Shown here: piece by piece, positions 48,480 through 57,917 of the stretch | How positions within the stretch are numbered: the first letter of the stretch is position 1 | Layout of the letters: each line of letters starts with the position of its first letter | Assembly (NCBI RefSeq): GCF_000006985.1 | Contig: NC_002932.3 | Span: 1,964,877-2,028,876, forward strand | Source: Chlorobaculum tepidum TLS | Lineage (GTDB): Bacteria; Bacteroidota; Chlorobiia; Chlorobiales; Chlorobiaceae | Reading direction: 5' to 3' | Length of the DNA: 64,000 bases | The notes under the pieces: generated by a model | What the model was told of the DNA's origin: nothing | The model's database searches: none | The model's input: the letters and a program-made list of their open reading frames with translations, nothing else | Program-made: the position numbers and the translations under genes

Positions 48480-50453
48480 ATGTCTGAAATAACGGATGAC
48501 CGTCAACAGGTGATTATCACCTTGCCCGACGGTTCTGAAAGAACCTACTCTTCCGGCGTTACCGGCCTCGAAATCGCTGAATCCATTGGCAAAAAACTTG
48601 CCGAAGCAGCACTCGCCTTCACCATCGACGGCAAACCGCGTGACCTCGATACGCCCGTCACTGAGAATGCGAGGGTCTCGATCATCACCTTCGATTCTCC
48701 GGAAGGCAAAGAGATTTTCTGGCACAGTTCGAGCCACCTGATGGCCCACGCCATTGAGGAGCTGTTCCCCGGTGCGAAGTTCGGCGCTGGCCCGGCCATC
48801 GAGCAGGGCTTTTATTACGACATCGCCTGCGAGCACCGCTTCAACGAAGAGGATCTCCGTGCCATCGAAGCGAAAATGCTGGAGATCAGCAAGCGCAACC
48901 TTAGCATCAACCGCGAGGAGATGCCGCGCGAACAGGCCATCGAATACTTCTCGAACGAGCGCAAAGACCCGTACAAGGTCGAAATTCTCGAAGACACGCT
49001 GAAGGATGTCCCGACGGTTTCGGTCTATCACCAGGACGGTTTCGCTGACCTGTGCAGCGGCCCGCACCTGCCCTCGACCGGCAAGGTCAAGGCGGTTCTG
49101 CTGACTAATATTTCGTCATCGTACTGGCGTGGCGACTCGTCGCGTGAAACGATGCAGCGCATCTACGGCATCACCTTTCCGAGTGACAAGCTGCTCAAGG
49201 AGCACATCGCCCGGCTGGAAGAGGCCCGCAAGCGCGACCACCGCAAGCTCGGCGCGGAGCTGGGGCTATTCATGCTGACCCCGGAAGTCGGCAGCGGCCT
49301 GCCGATCTGGCTGCCAAACGGCGCGATCATTCGCAACGAACTCGAAACCTTTCTGAAAGCCGAGCAGCGCAAGCGCGGCTACGTGCCGGTGTACACGCCG
49401 CACATCGGCAACATCGAGCTATACAAGCGTTCGGGCCACTACCCGTATTACAGCGACTCGCAGTTCCCGCCGCTCACCTACAAGGACGAGACGGGTCGCG
49501 AGGAGCAGTACCTGCTCAAGCCGATGAACTGCCCGCATCATCACCTGATCTACAGCCAGACGCTGCGCAGCTATCGCGACCTGCCGATCCGGCTGACCGA
49601 GTTCGGTACCGTCTATCGCCACGAGCAGTCCGGCGAGCTGAACGGCCTGGTTCGCGCCCGCGGCTTCACGCAGGACGACTCGCACATCTACTGCCGTCCC
49701 GACCAGCTCGTTGACGAAATCTGCAACGCCATCGACCTGACCCGCTTCGTCTTCAATACGCTCGGCTTCGACGAGGTCGAAACGCGCCTGTCGCTGCACG
49801 ATCCGGAGAACCAGTCCAAGTACGGCGGCACCGCCGAGGTGTGGGGGCAGGCCGAAAAGGATGTGAAGGAAGCCGCCGACCGCATGGGCATCAAATACTT
49901 CATCGGCATCGGCGAAGCGAGCTTTTACGGTCCGAAGATCGACTTCATCGTGCGCGACGCGATTGGCCGCAAGTGGCAGCTCGGCACCGTGCAGGTCGAC
50001 TACGTCATGCCAGAGCGCTTCGACCTCAGCTACATCGGCAGTGACGGCCAGAAGCACCGCCCGGTGGTGATCCACCGCGCACCGTTTGGTTCGATGGAGC
50101 GCTTCATCGGCGTCCTGATCGAGCACACGGCAGGCAACTTCCCGCTCTGGCTCGCGCCCGTGCAGGCGGTCGTGCTGCCCATCGCCGAGGAGGTGCACGA
50201 CTACGCCCGCGAGGTGTACGCCAAGCTGCACGAAGCGGGCATCCGCACCGAACTCGACTTGCGCAGCGAGAAGATTGGCAAGAAAATCCGCGAGGCGGAA
50301 CTCTCCAAAATCCCCGCCATGCTCGTCATCGGCAGGAACGAGCAGGAGAAGGGCGAGGTCTCGCTACGCCGTCACCGCAAGGGCGACGAAGGCAGCTTCG
50401 GCGTTGACGAGCTGATCGCCAGGCTCTGTGAGGAAAGAGATCGACGATTCTGA
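48480..50453 (+). CDS. thrS: threonyl-tRNA synthetase
   Basis: 657 residues, full length with N-terminal TGS domain (VIITLPDGSERTYSSGVTGLEIA). The editing domain (HSSSHLMAHAIEELFPGAKFG) and the class II core follow. PMNCPHHHLIYSQTLRSYRDLPI carries the catalytic zinc cysteine and histidine region, and VIHRAPFGSMERFIG is motif 3. A C-terminal anticodon-binding domain ends the protein. It heads thrS-infC-rpmI-rplT-pheS. Confidence 0.98.
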   Translation: MSEITDDRQQVIITLPDGSERTYSSGVTGLEIAESIGKKLAEAALAFTIDGKPRDLDTPVTENARVSIITFDSPEGKEIFWHSSSHLMAHAIEELFPGAKFGAGPAIEQGFYYDIACEHRFNEEDLRAIEAKMLEISKRNLSINREEMPREQAIEYFSNERKDPYKVEILEDTLKDVPTVSVYHQDGFADLCSGPHLPSTGKVKAVLLTNISSSYWRGDSSRETMQRIYGITFPSDKLLKEHIARLEEARKRDHRKLGAELGLFMLTPEVGSGLPIWLPNGAIIRNELETFLKAEQRKRGYVPVYTPHIGNIELYKRSGHYPYYSDSQFPPLTYKDETGREEQYLLKPMNCPHHHLIYSQTLRSYRDLPIRLTEFGTVYRHEQSGELNGLVRARGFTQDDSHIYCRPDQLVDEICNAIDLTRFVFNTLGFDEVETRLSLHDPENQSKYGGTAEVWGQAEKDVKEAADRMGIKYFIGIGEASFYGPKIDFIVRDAIGRKWQLGTVQVDYVMPERFDLSYIGSDGQKHRPVVIHRAPFGSMERFIGVLIEHTAGNFPLWLAPVQAVVLPIAEEVHDYAREVYAKLHEAGIRTELDLRSEKIGKKIREAELSKIPAMLVIGRNEQEKGEVSLRRHRKGDEGSFGVDELIARLCEERDRRF

Positions 50454-50479
50454 TCTGACTATCAACCAAAAAAGATCGA

Positions 50480-51121
50480 ATGAAAAAACAGAAAACATCC
50501 GGCAACCAGAAGCCCAAAGTTTCTTACAGGATCAACGAACAGATCCGTGTACCAGAAGTCAGGGTCGTGTTTCCCGAGGGAGGCATGCAGGTCATGAAAA
50601 CCCAGGACGCTCGCAGAATGGCCGAAGAGCGAGGGATCGACCTTATCGAGGTGCAGCCGAATGCTCAGCCGCCCGTATGCAAGCTTGAGAACTACGGAAA
50701 GCTGATCTACAAAATGGACAAGAAGGACAAGGACCTCAAGAAAAAACAGAAAACCACGTCGCTCAAAGAGCTGAGGTTCCATCCCAACACCGACAAGCAC
50801 GACTTCGACTTCAAAACCGCGCATCTCGAAGAGTTCCTCCGCAAAGGCAACCGCGTCCGTGCGACCATTGTATTCCTCGGCCGTTCGATCATTTACAAAG
50901 ACAAAGGTTTCGAGCTTGCCGACCGCCTGACCGAACGGCTCAGTACGGTCGCCAACCGGGATGGCGAGCCCAAGTTCGAGGGCAAAAAGCTCTTCGTTTA
51001 TTTCGAGCCAGACAAGAAAAAAATCGAGCAGTTCGAAAAGCAGAGGGCTATGGCTGAAAAGATTGCGTCATTGCCGCCGCTACCGCCGGATAATTCCGGA
51101 GAGCCGGAAGACGACGAATAA
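50480..51121 (+). CDS. infC: translation initiation factor IF-3
   Basis: 213 residues, starting at ATG rather than the rare AUU/AUC start used for feedback in E. coli; the codons just upstream contain no ATT start in frame. [39 protein letters not shown]-type and [19 protein letters not shown] stretches are typical of both IF-3 domains. It has a longer acidic C-terminal tail than E. coli IF3. Lies 26 bases after thrS. Confidence 0.96.
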   Translation: MKKQKTSGNQKPKVSYRINEQIRVPEVRVVFPEGGMQVMKTQDARRMAEERGIDLIEVQPNAQPPVCKLENYGKLIYKMDKKDKDLKKKQKTTSLKELRFHPNTDKHDFDFKTAHLEEFLRKGNRVRATIVFLGRSIIYKDKGFELADRLTERLSTVANRDGEPKFEGKKLFVYFEPDKKKIEQFEKQRAMAEKIASLPPLPPDNSGEPEDDE

Positions 51122-51168
51122 ACGAACAACACTGATAAGCACGACTTTTATCATTTAAACCGACGACC

Positions 51169-51363
51169 ATGCCTAAAATGAAATCACATCGCGGTGCCTG
51201 CAAGAGGTTCAAGGCCACCGCATCCGGAAAAGTCAAACGCGAGCGTATGAACGGCTCTCATAACCTTGAGCACAAGAACAGGAAACGCACCCGCCGCCTG
51301 CACCAGTCCACGCTGGTCGATTCGACAAAAGAGAAGCAGATCAAGAGAATGATCCTCGCCTGA
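51169..51363 (+). CDS. rpmI: 50S ribosomal protein L35
   Basis: 64 residues with the usual L35 core: MPKMKSHRGACKRFKATASGKV, then RRLHQSTLVDST. It lies between infC and rplT, the standard operon order. Confidence 0.97.
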   Translation: MPKMKSHRGACKRFKATASGKVKRERMNGSHNLEHKNRKRTRRLHQSTLVDSTKEKQIKRMILA

Positions 51364-51395
51364 GACAAGTCTATAAACATTAATTCGATACCACG

Positions 51396-51743
51396 ATGCC
51401 TAAATCAACCAATTCGGTAGCTTCCAAAGCAAGAAGGAAGAGGATTCTCAAGAAAGCCAAAGGATACTGGGGTTCACGCGGAAACGTGCTGACCGTCGTC
51501 AAGCACGCTGTGGACAAGGCCGAGCAGTACGCCTACCGCGACCGCCGCGTCAAGAAAAGAAACTTCCGCTCCCTGTGGATCATGCGCATCAACGCCGCTG
51601 CTCGTCAGAACGGCGTCTCCTACTCGCGCCTGATGGATGCCATCCACAAAAAGAACATCGAGATCGACCGCAAGGCGCTGGCCGAAATCGCCGTGAAGGA
51701 TCCGGCAGCATTCTCTCTGATCGTCAAAACGGCTCTCGATTAA
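51396..51743 (+). CDS. rplT: 50S ribosomal protein L20
   Basis: 115 residues: [20 protein letters not shown], then [20 protein letters not shown] and [16 protein letters not shown], all diagnostic of L20, an early assembly protein of the large subunit and regulator of its own operon in other bacteria. Confidence 0.97.
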   Translation: MPKSTNSVASKARRKRILKKAKGYWGSRGNVLTVVKHAVDKAEQYAYRDRRVKKRNFRSLWIMRINAAARQNGVSYSRLMDAIHKKNIEIDRKALAEIAVKDPAAFSLIVKTALD

Positions 51744-51762
51744 TATTTTGTACAACGGCCCT

Positions 51763-52788
51763 ATGGAGACAAGCATTCAGCAACTGCAGCAGGAGATTGA
51801 CGGATACCAGATCCGGAACGCAAAGGAACTCGAGGCCTTCAAGCTCGAGTTCACGGTGCGTAAGGGCAAAATCGCCGGCCTGTTCGGCCAGCTCAAAACC
51901 GTCGATTCCGCTGACAGGCCTCGCATAGGGCAGTTGCTCAACGCGCTCAAGCTCTCGGCAGAAGCGAAAGTTGCCGATGCCGAAAGCCTCTTCGCGCAAA
52001 ACGCGGAGACTGAGGCACCAGCACTCGACCTCTCCCTGCCGGGACGCCGCTCGTTCCTCGGCTCGGAACATCCCGTGCAGAAGGTGCTGGGCGACATGAA
52101 GCGCATCTTCACCGCGATGGGGTTCGGCATCGCCACCGGCCCGGAGCTTGAACTCGACGAGTATAACTTCGACCGCCTGAACTTTCCGCCGAACCACCCG
52201 GCCCGCGACATGCAGGACACCTTCTTCATCACGCGAGGCCAGGAAGAGGGGGACGTGCTGCTCCGCACGCACACCTCACCGGTACAGGTGCGGGTGATGC
52301 TCGACGAGAAGCCGCCGATTCGGGTGATCTGCCCCGGCAAGGTGTATCGCAACGAAGCGATCAGCGCACGGAGCTACTGCGTCTTCCACCAGCTCGAAGG
52401 CCTGTACATCGACAAAAACGTGTCGTTCGCCGACCTGAAGGCCACAATCTACTCGTTCGCCCGCCAGATGTTCGGCAGCGACGTGAAGCTCAGATTCCGA
52501 CCGAGCTTTTTCCCCTTCACCGAACCATCGGCTGAAGTGGACGTCACCTGCTACCTCTGTGGTGGTAAGGGATGCCGCGTCTGCAAGAAGTCCGGCTGGC
52601 TCGAAATCATGGGCTGCGGCATGGTGCATCCGAACGTGATGCGCAACTGCGGCATCGATCCGGAGGAGTGGACCGGCTACGCCTTCGGCATGGGGGTCGA
52701 TCGCACGGCGCTGTTGCGCTACAAGATCGACGACATCCGGCTCTTTTTCGAAAACGACGTCCGGATGCTCAGCCAGTTCATGGCGTGA
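51763..52788 (+). CDS. pheS: phenylalanyl-tRNA synthetase alpha subunit
   Basis: 341 residues from ATG 51763; a TTG start five codons earlier is possible. Class II motifs are visible: [45 protein letters not shown] Cys-rich segment [20 protein letters not shown] precedes the motif 3 region. It lies 19 bases after rplT and ends the operon; pheT is not adjacent. Confidence 0.97.
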   Translation: METSIQQLQQEIDGYQIRNAKELEAFKLEFTVRKGKIAGLFGQLKTVDSADRPRIGQLLNALKLSAEAKVADAESLFAQNAETEAPALDLSLPGRRSFLGSEHPVQKVLGDMKRIFTAMGFGIATGPELELDEYNFDRLNFPPNHPARDMQDTFFITRGQEEGDVLLRTHTSPVQVRVMLDEKPPIRVICPGKVYRNEAISARSYCVFHQLEGLYIDKNVSFADLKATIYSFARQMFGSDVKLRFRPSFFPFTEPSAEVDVTCYLCGGKGCRVCKKSGWLEIMGCGMVHPNVMRNCGIDPEEWTGYAFGMGVDRTALLRYKIDDIRLFFENDVRMLSQFMA

Positions 52789-52806
52789 AGCCTGGTTTGA
52801 TAGAAT

Positions 52807-52844
52807 AAAAAAGCCTCGTGAACATTGCGCTCGCGAGGCTTTTT
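52807..52844. terminator. bidirectional terminator after pheS
   Basis: AAAAAGCCTCG (52808-52818) pairs with CGAGGCTTTTT (52834-52844). It serves pheS and the convergent small gene. Confidence 0.9.
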
Positions 52845-52865
52845 CATTTCCGTCAGACTCCTGAA

Positions 52866-53267
52866 TCAGGCGGACACGGGGTTTTTCAGCGCCAGCGTCC
52901 ACTCCTCCATCGAAGCGTTGGCCGCAGGATTCGGCGCTTCGAGGAAGCTGATGACAAAGTGCCCGTCCATCTCGGCCACGCCAATGGAGCGCGGACGAAC
53001 AGCCAGCATCTTGGGGTTCATCAACTCTTTACCGAAACAGAACACGATGTTTTTGGCGGCGGTAATCCCCTCGCCTATCTGCCCCTCTGGCAAAAGAGAG
53101 GTGTGACCGTAATGGTCGAACTCGCCGATAAGCACCGCGAATGGATGCGATTCGACTTTTTCGCGAAAGTAGGCCACAATATCATCGACGCTACCGAAAG
53201 AGGTCTCTTCTTTTTCAAGTTCGAGAATGTAGATAGGGTATTTTTCCTGAAGAAGAGTTTGTTTCAT
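52866..53267 (-). CDS. small conserved protein (DUF6858-like)
   Basis: 133 residues from ATG 53267 (MKQTLLQEKYPIYILELEKEE); an ATG 15 codons earlier adds an unlikely tail. It contains PFAVLIGEFDHYGHT, AAKNIVFCFGKEL, LAVRPRSIGVAEMDGHFVISF and LEAPNPAANASMEEW. I associate this pattern with a domain of unknown function seen in sulfur-oxidising bacteria, by memory only. No membrane segment or signal peptide is visible. Two conserved-looking histidines and a cysteine might bind a ligand. Confidence 0.65.
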   Translation of the reverse strand: MKQTLLQEKYPIYILELEKEETSFGSVDDIVAYFREKVESHPFAVLIGEFDHYGHTSLLPEGQIGEGITAAKNIVFCFGKELMNPKMLAVRPRSIGVAEMDGHFVISFLEAPNPAANASMEEWTLALKNPVSA

Positions 53268-53385
53268 GGGGCGCTCCCTGGATTGGGTTTGGCTGGATAC
53301 TGCACAAAGCACGGCTCGATTTGAAGAGATGCCGTCTTAAGAGTAATGGTACGCCAGACCCGAAGATTTTACAACAGAGAAACAT

Positions 53386-53418
53386 AAAAAAAGCCTCATG
53401 ACACAGAGGTCATAAGGC
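53386..53418 (-). terminator. terminator of the rpsF-ssb-rpsR-rplI operon
   Basis: On the minus strand GCCTTATGAC pairs with GTCATGAGGC (one wobble), followed by seven T. Confidence 0.88.
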
Positions 53419-53476
53419 GTATTTTGCTCGATATGCCAGGATCACAAAATCGATCCGCGGAGGCTGCGAAGTGAGA

Positions 53477-53935
53477 TTACTCCTCGCTTGCGCCTTCTGC
53501 TTCAACCTCGATGCTAAGCTTTGCCGTAATATCCATGAAAAGCTTCGCATCGGCCTCGTACTTGCCGAGAGCCTTGATCGGAGCTTCGAGATGGATTTTG
53601 CGACGGTCGATATCAACCCCCTGCGCTTTGAGCGCTTCGGCAATGTCCCCGGCGGTCACGGTGCCAAATAGCTTGCCCGACTCACCAGCCTTGGCAAGCA
53701 CCTTCAGCGTCATCTGCTCGATCTTCGCGGCAAGTTCGCGAGCATTTGTGCGCTGAAGCTCGATTTTGCGAGCCTGCTGTTTCTTTTCGGTTTCAAGCGC
53801 CTTGAGCGTGCCTTCGGTAGCACGGATGGCATAGCCCTGCGGAATCAGGTAGTTATTGGCATACCCGTTCTTGACGGTGACCACTTCACCGGCATCGCCA
53901 AGGGTTGCCACATCTTTTCTTAAAATTATTTTCAC
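53477..53935 (-). CDS. rplI: 50S ribosomal protein L9
   Basis: 152 residues: [19 protein letters not shown], then [16 protein letters not shown], a long central helix and the C-terminal domain. Standard L9. Last gene of the S6-SSB-S18-L9 operon. Confidence 0.97.
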   Translation of the reverse strand: MKIILRKDVATLGDAGEVVTVKNGYANNYLIPQGYAIRATEGTLKALETEKKQQARKIELQRTNARELAAKIEQMTLKVLAKAGESGKLFGTVTAGDIAEALKAQGVDIDRRKIHLEAPIKALGKYEADAKLFMDITAKLSIEVEAEGASEE

Positions 53936-53981
53936 GGTCTGTTTCCTCGTTCTGAATAATTAATTTTTCGTGGACAACCAC

Positions 53982-54245
53982 TTACTTGTATTCGTCGGCA
54001 ACGTAAGGAATAATAGCCAGAAACCTTGCCCATTTGATCGAATGGGTCAGAAGGCTCTGCTCTTTGGCCGACAGGCCGGTAATACGGCGGGGGATGATTT
54101 TTCCCTGGTCGTTGATGAAGCGTTTCAATTTGCGCTCATCGCGATAGTCAAAGAAAACCACCTGGTTTTTCGACACTTTCTTCTTCGATGCCAGAGCATT
54201 GCTCAATGATTTGCTGCCCTGCGACGGTGATGATTTCTGTCTCAT
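53982..54245 (-). CDS. rpsR: 30S ribosomal protein S18
   Basis: 87 residues. FFDYRDERKLKRFINDQGKIIPRRITGLSAKEQ contains the S18 core split around KIIPRR. It has a longer basic N-terminus than E. coli S18. Between ssb and rplI. Confidence 0.96.
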   Translation of the reverse strand: MRQKSSPSQGSKSLSNALASKKKVSKNQVVFFDYRDERKLKRFINDQGKIIPRRITGLSAKEQSLLTHSIKWARFLAIIPYVADEYK

Positions 54246-54328
54246 TGATTTTGTTCAGAATTTTGCTTGCATGATCTTGTGACCCATCGTCTGCCTGTTC
54301 CAATTATTGCAGAACAATGTGCCCGTTC

Positions 54329-54790
54329 TCAGTCGGAAGAGAGGTACTTGTATTCGTACATATGCCCGTCATCGTCGAGATGATGGGTTTCATGCGTATC
54401 GTCCTCGATAAAGCCCTCTTCGTCATCCTCTCCGTTTTTCTTCCTCTTGTTGAGGAACTGGATCCTTCTGGCCTTGATTTCAACCACGGTTCTCGACGTG
54501 CCATCCTGAGCTTTCCAGGTGCGGCTCTGCAACTCGCCATCAACCAGCACTGCCGAACTTTTTCTCAGGTTGTCCCGGCAGCTTTCGGCAAGTTTGTTCC
54601 AGGCGACCACGCCGACGTAGCAGACATCTTCCTGCCACTGGTGGTTGCTGTCTCTGAACCTGCGATTGCACGCAATGGAAAAATTGACAACTGGCGTTCC
54701 ACCTGAATTAGTCTGTCTGAAGACAGGGTCTTTGGTAAGGTTGCCGGCAATGATGACGCTGTTGATTTCAGGCATTTTCAGTTCCGCCAT
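54329..54790 (-). CDS. ssb: single-stranded DNA-binding protein
   Basis: 153 residues with an N-terminal OB fold (NSVIIAGNLTKDPVFRQTNSG, then FSIACNRRFRDSN and VGVVAWNKLAESC). The C-terminus is acidic (DDEEGFIEDDTHETH) but ends YEYKYLSSD, lacking the DDDIPF-type tip that binds partner proteins. Its place between rpsF and rpsR is conserved in many bacteria. Confidence 0.93.
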   Translation of the reverse strand: MAELKMPEINSVIIAGNLTKDPVFRQTNSGGTPVVNFSIACNRRFRDSNHQWQEDVCYVGVVAWNKLAESCRDNLRKSSAVLVDGELQSRTWKAQDGTSRTVVEIKARRIQFLNKRKKNGEDDEEGFIEDDTHETHHLDDDGHMYEYKYLSSD

Positions 54791-54862
54791 AGCATCTACT
54801 CCTTTTTGTTCACAAATGGAATCGTTTCGTCATTCACACAATAAACCGGGTGCGATCGGCCG

Positions 54863-55258
54863 TCAGTTCTTGGCGTCAGCGTCAGCCTCAGCTTCAGCCT
54901 GGTCTTCCGGGCTGCCGAGCATGACGCTGTATTTCTCGACGCGCTTGCGCATCTCGAGCAGCGGAGAGCTCAACTGGATGATAAGGAACCGCAAAATAGC
55001 CTCTTCATAGCGGAACACTCGCTCGATCTCGGCGATAACCGACGGCACGGCATCGAACTCGATGTGTGCGTAGTAACCGATGGAGGTCTTGCGGATAAGG
55101 TAGGCCATTTTTCTTCTTCCGACTTCCAGGACATTGTTGATCACGCCGCCTTTGTCGGTAACTGTCTTTTTGACCAGCTCCATGACTGCAGCAATGGCAT
55201 CATCCTGAAGGCCGCCGTCAATGATGACGGTGCATTCATACTGTTTCAGTGTATTCAT
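54863..55258 (-). CDS. rpsF: 30S ribosomal protein S6
   Basis: 131 residues from ATG 55258 ([15 protein letters not shown]). The S6 fold is evident in VVELVKKTV-like helices, [23 protein letters not shown] and the [13 protein letters not shown] stretch. An acidic Ala-rich tail follows ([10 protein letters not shown]). First gene of the operon. The 190-base leader shows no S6:S18 motif that I can confirm. Confidence 0.96.
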
Positions 55259-55449
55259 AGCGCAATTGTTTTTGAGTGAAGTCATACTGTGCAAATGGCG
55301 GAAAACAGGTATTGCGCATCCCTGCTTTCACGGCTTCATGCGGACGCACGAACACCATTCGCGTTTTAGGACACGCAAGGTAAAAATTTTTCTTTTGTTT
55401 TCCAACGCCTCGAATACAGCATTGTTAACAGCCTTTTTACAACCATCAA

Positions 55450-56211
55450 TCACAAAGAGAGTTTGACCGATACCGGCGCGTGGTCGGAGCTTTTCTCGTC
55501 GAGATCAACCGAGACTCCGGAGACTTTTCTGGCAAGAGCGGGGGTAAGATAGATACAATCGATGCGCCAGCCGAGATTGCGCTCGCGGGCGAATTTCCAG
55601 TTGGGCCACCAGGTGAACAGGTCTTTTTTGTCGGGATTCAGCTCTCGGACGATGTCGAGCAGCCCAAGTCCAAGGTGCGCCTCGATAGCCGCCCGCTCTT
55701 CGGGACGAAGACCGATGGCGCCGGGCTTGTTCTGCGAGCGGTGCACGTCGATATCGCGAAGCGCCACGTTGATGTCGCCAAGGAGAATGACCTCGCGCCC
55801 TTCGGTGAGAAGTTCAGCAATAAACGCTTTCAGATCGGCAAGATAGCGGAGCTTCACCGCGTAGCGTTCCTCCCCGTCGCCACGCGGCACGTAGGTTCCG
55901 ATAAGGGTAAACTGCGGGGCGTGCAGCACCAGCGTTCGGTTCTCGATGTCGAACGGTGGCGGCTCGCAGGTGAACTCGTCGAGGCTGCCGTCGCGGACGA
56001 GCAGGCCGACGCCGCTGTACCCTTTTTTGAAGGTCGAACCGTTCCAGAATTTGCGATAACCGGCGAAATCCCTGATTGTTTCGGGAATCTCGCTCACCTG
56101 CGCCTTGATCTCTTCGAGCACGACGATGTCCGGCTTACGGCTGTCGAGCCACGCGGCAAGCGCCTCCTTTCGGGCGCGGATGCCGTTGATGTTCCAGGTA
56201 AAAATATTCAT
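55450..56211 (-). CDS. xthA: exodeoxyribonuclease III
   Basis: 253 residues, the ExoIII/AP endonuclease family: MNIFTWNINGIRARKEALAAW, LEEIKA (metal Glu), TYVPRGD, GDINVALRDIDVH and SDHAPVSVKL (catalytic Asp-His). It removes abasic sites and 3' blocking groups. Its start overlaps the stop of the glycosyltransferase gene by four bases. Confidence 0.95.
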   Translation of the reverse strand: MNIFTWNINGIRARKEALAAWLDSRKPDIVVLEEIKAQVSEIPETIRDFAGYRKFWNGSTFKKGYSGVGLLVRDGSLDEFTCEPPPFDIENRTLVLHAPQFTLIGTYVPRGDGEERYAVKLRYLADLKAFIAELLTEGREVILLGDINVALRDIDVHRSQNKPGAIGLRPEERAAIEAHLGLGLLDIVRELNPDKKDLFTWWPNWKFARERNLGWRIDCIYLTPALARKVSGVSVDLDEKSSDHAPVSVKLSL

Positions 56212-57236
56212 GATGATTTCTCATTGAGCGTTTCAACGATGCGATTCGCGATGCGTTCCGGCCCGATTTCGGTCATGCAGCGGAAGTGCCCTTTCGGGCA
56301 GGCTGCGCGGCCAATGTGCGAGCATGGGCGGCATTTGAGACCCGACGTCTCGAACAGCTCGTACTCCACCCCCCACGGCATGAAACCGAACTCCTTGACC
56401 GACGAGCCGAAAATGACGAAGAGCTTTTTGCCGAATGCCGAAGCGATGTGCATCAGGCCGGTGTCGTTGGTAAGCACCGCATCGACTCCGGAGAGCAGCG
56501 CCGCCGATTGCATGAGCGTTGCCTTTCCAGCGAGCGACAGCACGCGGCTTCGCGCCGCTTCGGGAAGCATCGCGATAAGCTTCGCGGCCTCCGGCTCGTC
56601 CTCCTTGCCGCCGAGCAGCAGAACGCGCGCCGGAGTTTGGGATGTGACCAGCTCGATGATCCGGGCGAAACGTTCGAGCGGATAGCGCTTTGTGAAGTGG
56701 TTCGCCCCAAAGCAGACCGCCAGCACAGGGCCATCAGCGCCGAGCGCTTCGGCGGCGAACGCACGCTCCTCCAGCGACGGATAGAGGGCGCACGGAGCAG
56801 TAATTTTCGGCACAAGACCATCGAGCGCCTCGCCGTAACGCTCGACGACAGAGTAATAGCCAGCCGAAACGTTGATCTTGAACTGCACCAGCAACAGCTT
56901 TTTCCAGTTACGTTTGTGGTAGCGCGTAACCTTGCCTGCCCGGAGTTTCTGGACAAAGGCACGCGAGCGGCGGTTGTTTTGAAGATCGAGCACCAGATCA
57001 TAAGCCGATCCGGCAGCAAGCGACTCCGGCGTCACAACGGAAGCCACAGCAGGATTCGACGCAACGAGCGGCACGAAAGGCGCTTTGGTGCAATAGTCGA
57101 TCCGCGCCTGCGGCAAAGCTTTGTGCAGCTCGGCAAGCACGGGGGTGGTCAGCACGATGTCGCCGATGGCGCTGAGGCGCACGACAAGGATGGTGCGGAC
57201 AGTATCCGGTGCCGTCACGACCAGAACTCCCACCAC
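56208..57236 (-). CDS. glycosyltransferase family 9 (ADP-heptose:LPS heptosyltransferase-like)
   Basis: 342 residues. VVRLSAIGDIVLTTPVLAELHKALP is the family start, FGANHFTKRYPLERFARI the nucleotide region and LTNDTGLMHIASAFGKKLFVIFG the donor-binding loop. GT9 enzymes add heptose to LPS inner core at the cytoplasmic face. It overlaps the exonuclease gene and the upstream TPR gene, so the three are translationally linked. Confidence 0.9.
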   Translation of the reverse strand: MVGVLVVTAPDTVRTILVVRLSAIGDIVLTTPVLAELHKALPQARIDYCTKAPFVPLVASNPAVASVVTPESLAAGSAYDLVLDLQNNRRSRAFVQKLRAGKVTRYHKRNWKKLLLVQFKINVSAGYYSVVERYGEALDGLVPKITAPCALYPSLEERAFAAEALGADGPVLAVCFGANHFTKRYPLERFARIIELVTSQTPARVLLLGGKEDEPEAAKLIAMLPEAARSRVLSLAGKATLMQSAALLSGVDAVLTNDTGLMHIASAFGKKLFVIFGSSVKEFGFMPWGVEYELFETSGLKCRPCSHIGRAACPKGHFRCMTEIGPERIANRIVETLNEKSS

Positions 57237-57739
57237 GCCTTGTAGCCCGGTTTTTTCTGCTGGTTCGACGCGCCGAGTTGAGCGATTCGGTCGATAGCAA
57301 CCTCCATCATCCGCTCCTTGCCCGGCGTTTCGCCCTTGCGTTCCTCAATCATCTCGACCACCTTCTTGAACTCCGGCATCGCTTCCGCGCCGCGCCCGAG
57401 CCCGTCGAGCGCCAGTGCGCGGCTATAGACCGCCGAAATCCAAAGCTTGCCCTCATCCTGATTCAGCTCGCCACGCCGGTTGAAGTAGTGCAACGCCTTG
57501 TCGGCGGAGTGGAGCGCCTCGTCGAACGACCGAAGCCCCGCCAGTGCCTCGGCCAGGCCGGCATGGCAGAACGCATCGAACCCGGCGTGATCGAACGCCT
57601 CCTCCGGCGGCATGGTATGCGAAATTTCCATCGCCCTGCGGCAATTCGCCGCCGCCTCGTCATACTCGCCCGCAACCAGCTGGCGTTGCGCATCCGAAAG
57701 CGCCAGATACGCCCCGACAACCTCTTTGAGTGGTTTCAT
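57215..57739 (-). CDS. small TPR-type protein (DUF3856-like)
   Basis: 174 residues of helical TPR-like repeats: LSDAQRQLVAGEYDEAAANCRRA, ALAGLRSFDEALHSADKAL and RALALDGLGRGAEAMPEFKKVVE, ending KPGYKAWWEFWS. I associate it with DUF3856, a small TPR family described from Chlorobium by structural genomics. No signal peptide. It starts the operon with the glycosyltransferase and exonuclease genes. Function unknown. Confidence 0.75.
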   Translation of the reverse strand: MKPLKEVVGAYLALSDAQRQLVAGEYDEAAANCRRAMEISHTMPPEEAFDHAGFDAFCHAGLAEALAGLRSFDEALHSADKALHYFNRRGELNQDEGKLWISAVYSRALALDGLGRGAEAMPEFKKVVEMIEERKGETPGKERMMEVAIDRIAQLGASNQQKKPGYKAWWEFWS

Positions 57740-57917
57740 AAGCAGATAACAGTAGTGAAAAAAAGATTCACGCTTTCTTCAATGATTCTTGATGATTCTT
57801 GCAGAAATCGTTAACAAATCTTGTAAAAAAGTTTAACAAAAATGAACCGCCCTGTCTTGCTAATGGTTTATTTTATAACTCATTGAGTGTAACAAAATAA
57901 CTAACATTTCTGGCATC

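Noticed and set aside
50456-50480. Non-canonical AUU start for infC
   Set aside because: The in-frame codons from the preceding stop to the ATG at 50480 contain no ATT or ATC; ATG is the only sensible start.
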